Of a stretch of 64,000 nucleotides of DNA, positions 57,955 to 64,000 are shown piece by piece (the stretch's first letter is position 1; each line of letters starts with the position of its first letter). The stretch spans positions 32,502,530 through 32,566,529 of the forward strand of contig NC_091303.1 of the NCBI RefSeq assembly GCF_038502225.1, given 5' to 3'. The notes under the pieces were generated by a model. That model did not search any database. It was not told where the DNA came from and worked only from the letters and a program-made list of their open reading frames with translations. The stretch is from Cherax quadricarinatus. Lineage: Eukaryota > Arthropoda > Malacostraca > Decapoda > Parastacidae. Both the position numbers and the translations under genes were made by a program.

Positions 57955-60900
57955 GCGAGTGATCTTCCCTGTGATCAACACCTCGAGTGATCTTCCCTGT
58001 GATCAACACCTCGAGTGATCTTCCCTGTGATCAACACCTCGAGTGATCTTCCCTGTGATCAACACCTCGAGTGATCTTCCCTGTGATCAACACCTCGAGT
58101 GATCTTCCCTGTGATCAACACCTCGAGTGATCTTCCCTGTGATCAACACCTCGAGTGATCTTCCCCGTGATCAACACCTCGAGTGATCTTCCCCGTGTTC
58201 AACACCTCGAGTGATCTTCCCTGTGATCAACACCTCGAGTGATCTTCCCTGTGATCAACACCTCGAGTGATCTTCCCTGTGATCAACACCTCGAGTGATC
58301 TTCCCTGTGATCAACACCTCGAGTGATCTTCCCCGTGATCAACACCTCGAGTGATCTTCCCCGTGATCAACACCTCGAGTGATCTTCCCCGTGATCAACA
58401 CCTCGAGTGATCTTCCCTGTGATCAACACCTCGAGTGATCTTCCCTGTGATCAACACCTCGAGTGATCTTCCCTGTGATCAACACCTCGAGTGATCTTCC
58501 CCGTGATCAACACCTCGAGTGATCTTCCCCGTGATCAACACCTCGAGTGATCTTCCCTGTGATCAACACCTCGAGTGATCTTCCCTGTGATCAACACCTC
58601 GAGTGATCTTCCCTGTGATCAACACCTCGAGTGATCTTCCCTGTGATCAACACCTCGAGTGATCTTCCCCGTGATCAACACCTCGAGTGATCTTCCCCGT
58701 GATCAACACCTCGAGTGATCTTCCCCGTGATCAACACCTCGAGTGATCTTCCCTGTGATCAACACCTCGAGTGATCTTCCCCGTGATCAACACCTCGAGT
58801 GATCTTCCCCGTGACCAACACCTCGAGTGATCTTCCCTGTGATCAACACCTCGAGTGATGTTCCCTGTGATCAACACCTCGAGTGATCTTCCCTGTGATC
58901 AACACCTCGAGTGATCTTCCCTGTGATCAACACCTCGAGTGATCTTCCCCGTGATCAACACCTCGAGTGATCTTCCCCGTGATCAACACCTCTAGTGATC
59001 TTCACAGTGAACAACACCTCGAGTGATCTTCGTGAACAACACCTCGAGTGATCTTCCCAGTGATCAACACCTCGAGTGATCTTCCCCGTGATTAACACCT
59101 CGAGTGATCTTCCCCGTGATCAACACCTCGAGTGATCTTAACCGTGATCAACACCTCGAGTGATCTTCCCTGTGATCAACATTTCGAGTGATCTTCCCTG
59201 TGATAAACTCCTCAAGTTATCTTCCCTGTGATCAACACCTCGAGTGATCTTCCCCGTGATCAACACCTCGAGTGATCTTCCCTGTGATCAACACCTCGAG
59301 TGATCTTCCCTGTGATCAACACCTCGAGTGATCTTCCCTGTGATCAACACCTCGAGTGATCTTCCCTGTGATCAACACCTCGAGTGATCTTCCCTGTGAT
59401 CAACACCTCGAGTGATCTTCCCCGTGATCAACACCTCGAGTGATCTTCCCCGTGATCAACACCTCGAGTGATCTTCCCCGTGATCAACACCTCGAGTGAT
59501 CTTCCCTGTGATCAACACCTCGAGTGATCTTCCCCGTGATCAACACCTCGAGTGATCTTCCCCGTGATCAACACCTCGAGTGATCTTCCCTGTGATCAAC
59601 ACCTCGAGTGATCTTCCCTGTGATCAACACCTCGAGTGATCTTCCCTGTGATCAACACCTCGAGTGATCTTCCCTGTGATCAACACCTCGAGTGATCTTC
59701 CCCGTGATCAACACCTCGAGTGATCTTCCCCGTGATCAACACCTCGAGTGATCTTCCCTGTGATCAACACCTCGAGTGATCTTCCCTGTGATCAACACCT
59801 CGAGTGATCTTCCCTGTGATCAACACCTCGAGTGATCTTCCCTGTGATCAACACCTCGAGTGATCTTCCCTGTGATCAACACCTCGAGTGATCTTCCCTG
59901 TGATCAACACCTCGAGTGATCTTCCCCGTGATCAACACCTCGAGTGATCTTCCCCGTGATCAACACCTCGAGTGATCTTCCCCGTGATCAACACCTCGAG
60001 TGATCTTCCCTGTGATCAACACCTCGAGTGATCTTCCCTGTGATCAACACCTCAAGTGATCTTCCCCGTGATCAACACCTCGAGTGATCTTCCCCGTGAT
60101 CAACACCTCGAGTGATCTTCCAAGTGATCAACACCTCGAGTGATCTTCCCTGTGATCAACACCTCGAGTGATCTTCCCCGTGATCAACACCTCGAGTGAT
60201 CTTCCCCGTGATCAACACCTCGAGTGACCTTCCCTGTGATCAACACCTCGAGTGATCTTCCCTGTGATCAACACCCCGAGTGATCTTCCCTGTGATCAAA
60301 ACTTCGAGTGATCTTCCCTGTGATCAACACCTCGAGTGATCTTCCCTGTGATCAACACCTCGAGTGATCTTCCCTGTGATCAACACCTCGAGTGATCTTC
60401 CCCGTGATCAACACCTCGAGTGATCTTCCCAGTGATCAACACCTCGAGTGATCTTCCCCGTGATCAACACCTCGAGTGATCTTCCCTGTGATCAACACCT
60501 CGAGTGATCTGCCCTGTGATCAACACCTCAAGTGATCTTCCCCGTGATCAACACCTCGAGTGATCTTCCCCGTCATCAACACCTCGAGTGATCTTCCCAG
60601 TGATCAATACCTCGAGTGATCTTCCCCGTGATCAACACCTCGAGTGATCTTCCCCGTGATCAACACCTCGAGTGATCTTCCCCGTGATCAACACCTCGAG
60701 TGATCTTCCCCGTGATCAACACCTCGAGTGATCTTCCCTGTGATCAACACCTCGAGTGATCTTCCCCGTGATCAACACCTCGAGTGATCTTCCATGTGAA
60801 CAACACCTCGAATGATCTTCCCCGTGATCAACACCTCGAGTGATCTTCCCCGAGATCAACACCTCGAGTGATCTTCCCCGTGATTAACACCACGAGTGAT

Positions 60901-63900
60901 CTTCCCCGTGATCAACAATTCAAGAGATCTTAACTGTGATCAACACCTCGAGTGATCTTCCCTGTGAACAACACCTCGAGTGATCTTCCACGTGATCAAC
61001 ACCTCGAGAGATCTTCCCCGTGATCAACACCTCGAGTGATCTTCCCCGTGATTAACACCTCGAGTGATCTTCCCCGTGATCAACACCTCCGTGATCAACA
61101 CTTCGAGTGATCTTCCCTGTGATCAACACCTCAAGTTATCTTCCCTGTGATCAACACCTCGAGTGATCTTCCCTGTGATCAACACCTCGAGTGATACTCA
61201 CCGTGATCAACACCTCGAGTGACCTTCACTGAGATCAACACCTCGAGTGACCTTCCACGTGATCAACACCTCGAGTGATCTTCCCCGTCATCAACACCTC
61301 GAGTGATCTTCCACGTGAGCAACACCTCGAGTGATCTTCCCTGTGAACAACACCTCGAGTGATCTTCCCCGTGTTCAACACCTCGAGTGATCTTCCCTGT
61401 GAACAACACCTCGAGTGATCTTCCCCGTGATCAACACCTAGAGTGATCTTCCCCGTGATCAACACCTCGAGTGAGCTTCTCCGTGATGAACACCTCGAGT
61501 GAACTTCCCCGTGATCAACACCTCGAGTGATCTTCCCTGTGACCAACACCTCGAGTGATCTTCCCAGTGATCAACACCTTGAGTGATCTTCCCTGTGATC
61601 AACACCTCGAGTGATGTTCCCAGTGATCAACACCTCGAGTGATCTTCCCTGTGATCAACACCTCGAGTGATACTCACCGTGATCAACACCTCGAGTGATC
61701 TTCCCCGTGATCAACACCTCGAGTGATCTTCGCCTTGATCAACACCTCGAGTTATCTTCCCTGAGATCAACACCTCGAGTGATCTTCCCCGTGAACAACA
61801 CCTAGAGTGATCTTCCACGTGATCAACACCTCGAGTGATCTTCCCCGTGATACACACCTCGAGTGATCTGCCCTGTGATCAACACCTCGCGTGATCTTCC
61901 CCGTGATCAACACCTCGAGTGATCTGACCTGTGATCAATACCTCGAGTGATCTTCCCCGTGATCAACACCTCGAGTGAACTTCCCAGTGATCAGCACCTC
62001 GAGTGATCTTCCCCGTGATCAACACCTTGAGTGATCTTCCCCGTGATCAACACCTCGAGTGATCTTCCCCGTGATCAACACCTCGAGTGATCTTCCCTGT
62101 GAACAACACCTCGAGTGATCTTCCCTGTGATCAACACCTCGAGTGATCTTCCCAGTGATCAGCACCTCGAGTGATCTTCCCCTTGATCAACAAATCGAGT
62201 GAGTGATCAGTACCTCGAGTGATCTTCCCCGTGATCAACACCTCGAGTGATCTTCCCAGTGATCAGCACCTCGAGTGATCTTCCCAGTGATCAACACCTT
62301 GAGTGATCTTCCCCGTGATCAACACCTCGAGTGATGTATCTTCTCAGTGAGCAACACCTCGAGTGATCTTCCCTGTGATCAACACCTCGAGTGATCTTCC
62401 CAGTGATCAACACCTCGAGTGATCTTCCCCTTGATCAACAAATCGAGTGATCATCCGCGTGAGCAACACCTCCAGTGATCTTCCCCGTGATCAACACCTC
62501 GAGTGATCTTCCCAGTGATCTACACCTTGAGTGATCTTCCCTGTGATCAACACCTCGAGTGATCTTCCCTGTGATCAACACCTCGAGTGATCTTCCCTGT
62601 GATCAACACCTCGAGTGATCTTCCCTGTGATCAACACCTCGAGTGATCTTCCCAGTGATCAACACCTCGAGTGATCTTCCCTGTGATCAACACCTCGAGT
62701 GATGTTCAGAGTGATCAACACCTCGAGTGGTCTTCCTTCGATCGACACCTCGAGTGAACTTCCCCTTCATCAACACCTCGAGTGATCTTCCCCGTGATCA
62801 ACACCTCGAGTGATCTTCCCTGTGATCAACACCTCGAGTGATCTTCCCTGTGATCAACACCTCGAGTGATCTTCCCGTGATCAACACCTCGAGTGATCTT
62901 CCCTGTGATCAACACCTCGAGTGATCTTCCCTGTGATCAACACCTCGAGTGATCTTCCCTGTGATCAACACCTCGAGTGATCTTCCCTGTGATCAACACC
63001 TCGAGTGATCTTCCCCGTGATCAACACCTCGAGTGATCTTCCCCGTGATCAACACCTCGAGTGATCTTCCCTGTGATCAACACCTCGAGTGATCTTCCCC
63101 GTGATCAACACCTCGAGTGATCTTCCCCGTGATCAACACCTCGAGTGATCTTCCCCGTGATCAACACCTCGAGTGATCTTCCCTGTGATCAACACCTCGA
63201 GTGATCTTCCCTGTGATCAACACCTCGAGTGATCTTTCCCTTGATCAACACCTCGAGTGATCTTCTCCGTGATCAACACCTCGAGTGATCTTCCCCGTGT
63301 TCAACACCTCGAGTGATCTTCGTGAACAACACCTCGAGTGATCTTCCCAGTGATCAACACCTCGAGTGATCTTCCCTGTGATCAACACCTCGAGTGATCT
63401 TCCCTGTGATCAACACCTCGAGTGATCTTCCCAGTGATCAACACCTCGAGTGATCTTCCCCGTGATCAACACCTCGAGTGATCTTCCCTGTGAACAACAC
63501 CTCGAGTGATCTTCCCCGTGATCAACACCTCGAGTGATTTTCCCCGTGTTCAACACCTCGAGTGATCTTCTCCGTGAAGAACACCTCGAGTGATCTTCCC
63601 CGTGATCAACACCTCGAGTGATCTTCCTTGTGATTAACACCTCTAGTGATCTTCCCCGTGATCAACACCTCGAGTGATCTTAACCGTGATCAACACCTCG
63701 AGTGATCTTCCACGTGAGCAACACCTCGAGTGATCTTCCCTGTGAACAACACCTCGAGTGATCTTCCCCGTGTTCAACACCTCGAGTGATCTTCGTGAAC
63801 AACACCTCGAGTGATCTTCCCAGTGATCAACACCTCGAGTGATCTTCCCCGTGATCAACACCTCGAGTGATCTTCCCAGTGATCAACATACTGAGAGATC

Positions 63901-64000
63901 TTCCCTGTGATCAACACCTCGAGTGATCTTCCCAGTGGTCAACTTCTCGAGTGATCTTCCCCGTGATCAACACCTCGAGTGATCTGATCAACATATCGAG
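57955..64000. repeat. 28-bp satellite array, over 6 kb, continues past the window
   Basis: About 215 tandem copies of a 28-bp unit that opens with CTCGAG and contains GTGATCTTCCC and GTGATCAACAC. The main polymorphism is C or T before the second GTGATC. Units are nearly identical from 57955 to about 60900 and much more variable beyond, with short deletions and truncated units (e.g. 62194-62215). Minus-strand open frames (61235-61549, 63410-63861) are repeat artefacts. Confidence 0.98.

Noticed and set aside
61235..63861. minus-strand repeat proteins (ITRGVDHGEDHSRC type)
   Set aside because: A 28-bp unit shifts frame every copy, and the frames stay open only where variants remove TGA; no start context or composition suggests a gene.
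57955..64000. CRISPR-like array
   Set aside because: The 28-bp units are contiguous with no unique spacers; this is a satellite in a eukaryotic context.

Overview
The window is repeat-dominated intergenic DNA from a large metazoan genome, and I found no credible host gene, rRNA or functional tRNA. The LINE families, the tRNA-derived SINE, the CA/TA/trinucleotide microsatellites and the two long minisatellites resemble what I know of decapod crustacean genomes (crayfish or shrimp type). The organism call is inference from recalled repeat sequences, not a search.

Layout. 1-2.2 kb: unclassified DNA with a (CA)n array. 2.2-6.9 kb: two minus-strand copies of LINE family A, the second carrying a SINE with a doubled tRNA-like head. 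7.4-21.1 kb: one minus-strand Tx1/L1-like LINE (B1) split by two opposite-facing, nearly identical CR1-like LINEs (C1 minus, C2 plus), each with an intact 978-residue endonuclease/reverse transcriptase. A 100-N gap follows, then a third family A copy (A3). 23.7-28.0 kb: LINE D1, one reading frame encoding PHD finger, CCCH fingers, endonuclease and RT, with four stop codons. 28.1-28.9 kb: minisatellite and trinucleotide arrays. 29.0-33.5 kb: CR1-like C3, containing a 3' fragment of family D (D3), which itself holds a 44-bp insertion with a 13-bp target duplication; C3's 5' end has eight tandem promoter-like monomers. 34.2-40.1 kb: B2, a complete Tx1/L1-like insertion bounded by a perfect 13-bp target-site duplication. 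40.4-41.5 kb: old CR1-like relic C4. 41.6-43.6 kb: 16-bp minisatellite. 43.7-46.6 kb: Jockey/L2-like LINE. 46.7-49.5 kb: a Penelope-like remnant with a hammerhead-like motif, tRNA-like SINE copies, TA arrays, a LINE fragment and two inverted MITE-like elements. 49.7-56.6 kb: an RTE-like LINE, a LINE C-terminal fragment, and a decayed RTE-like relic split by LINE D2, which has a long open reading frame. 56.7-64.0 kb: degenerate minisatellites, then a 28-bp satellite running off the window end.

How it works together. The coding capacity is retrotransposon machinery: target-priming endonuclease, reverse transcriptase, and RNA-binding or esterase ORF1 proteins. Insertions nest in a readable order: old RTE-like, C4 and family A copies; then B1; then C1/C2 and D2. 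Intact ORF2s in C1 and C2, the long D2 frame and the near-intact B2 suggest comparatively recent activity of families B, C and D. Clade names are by motif resemblance and would need a phylogeny.
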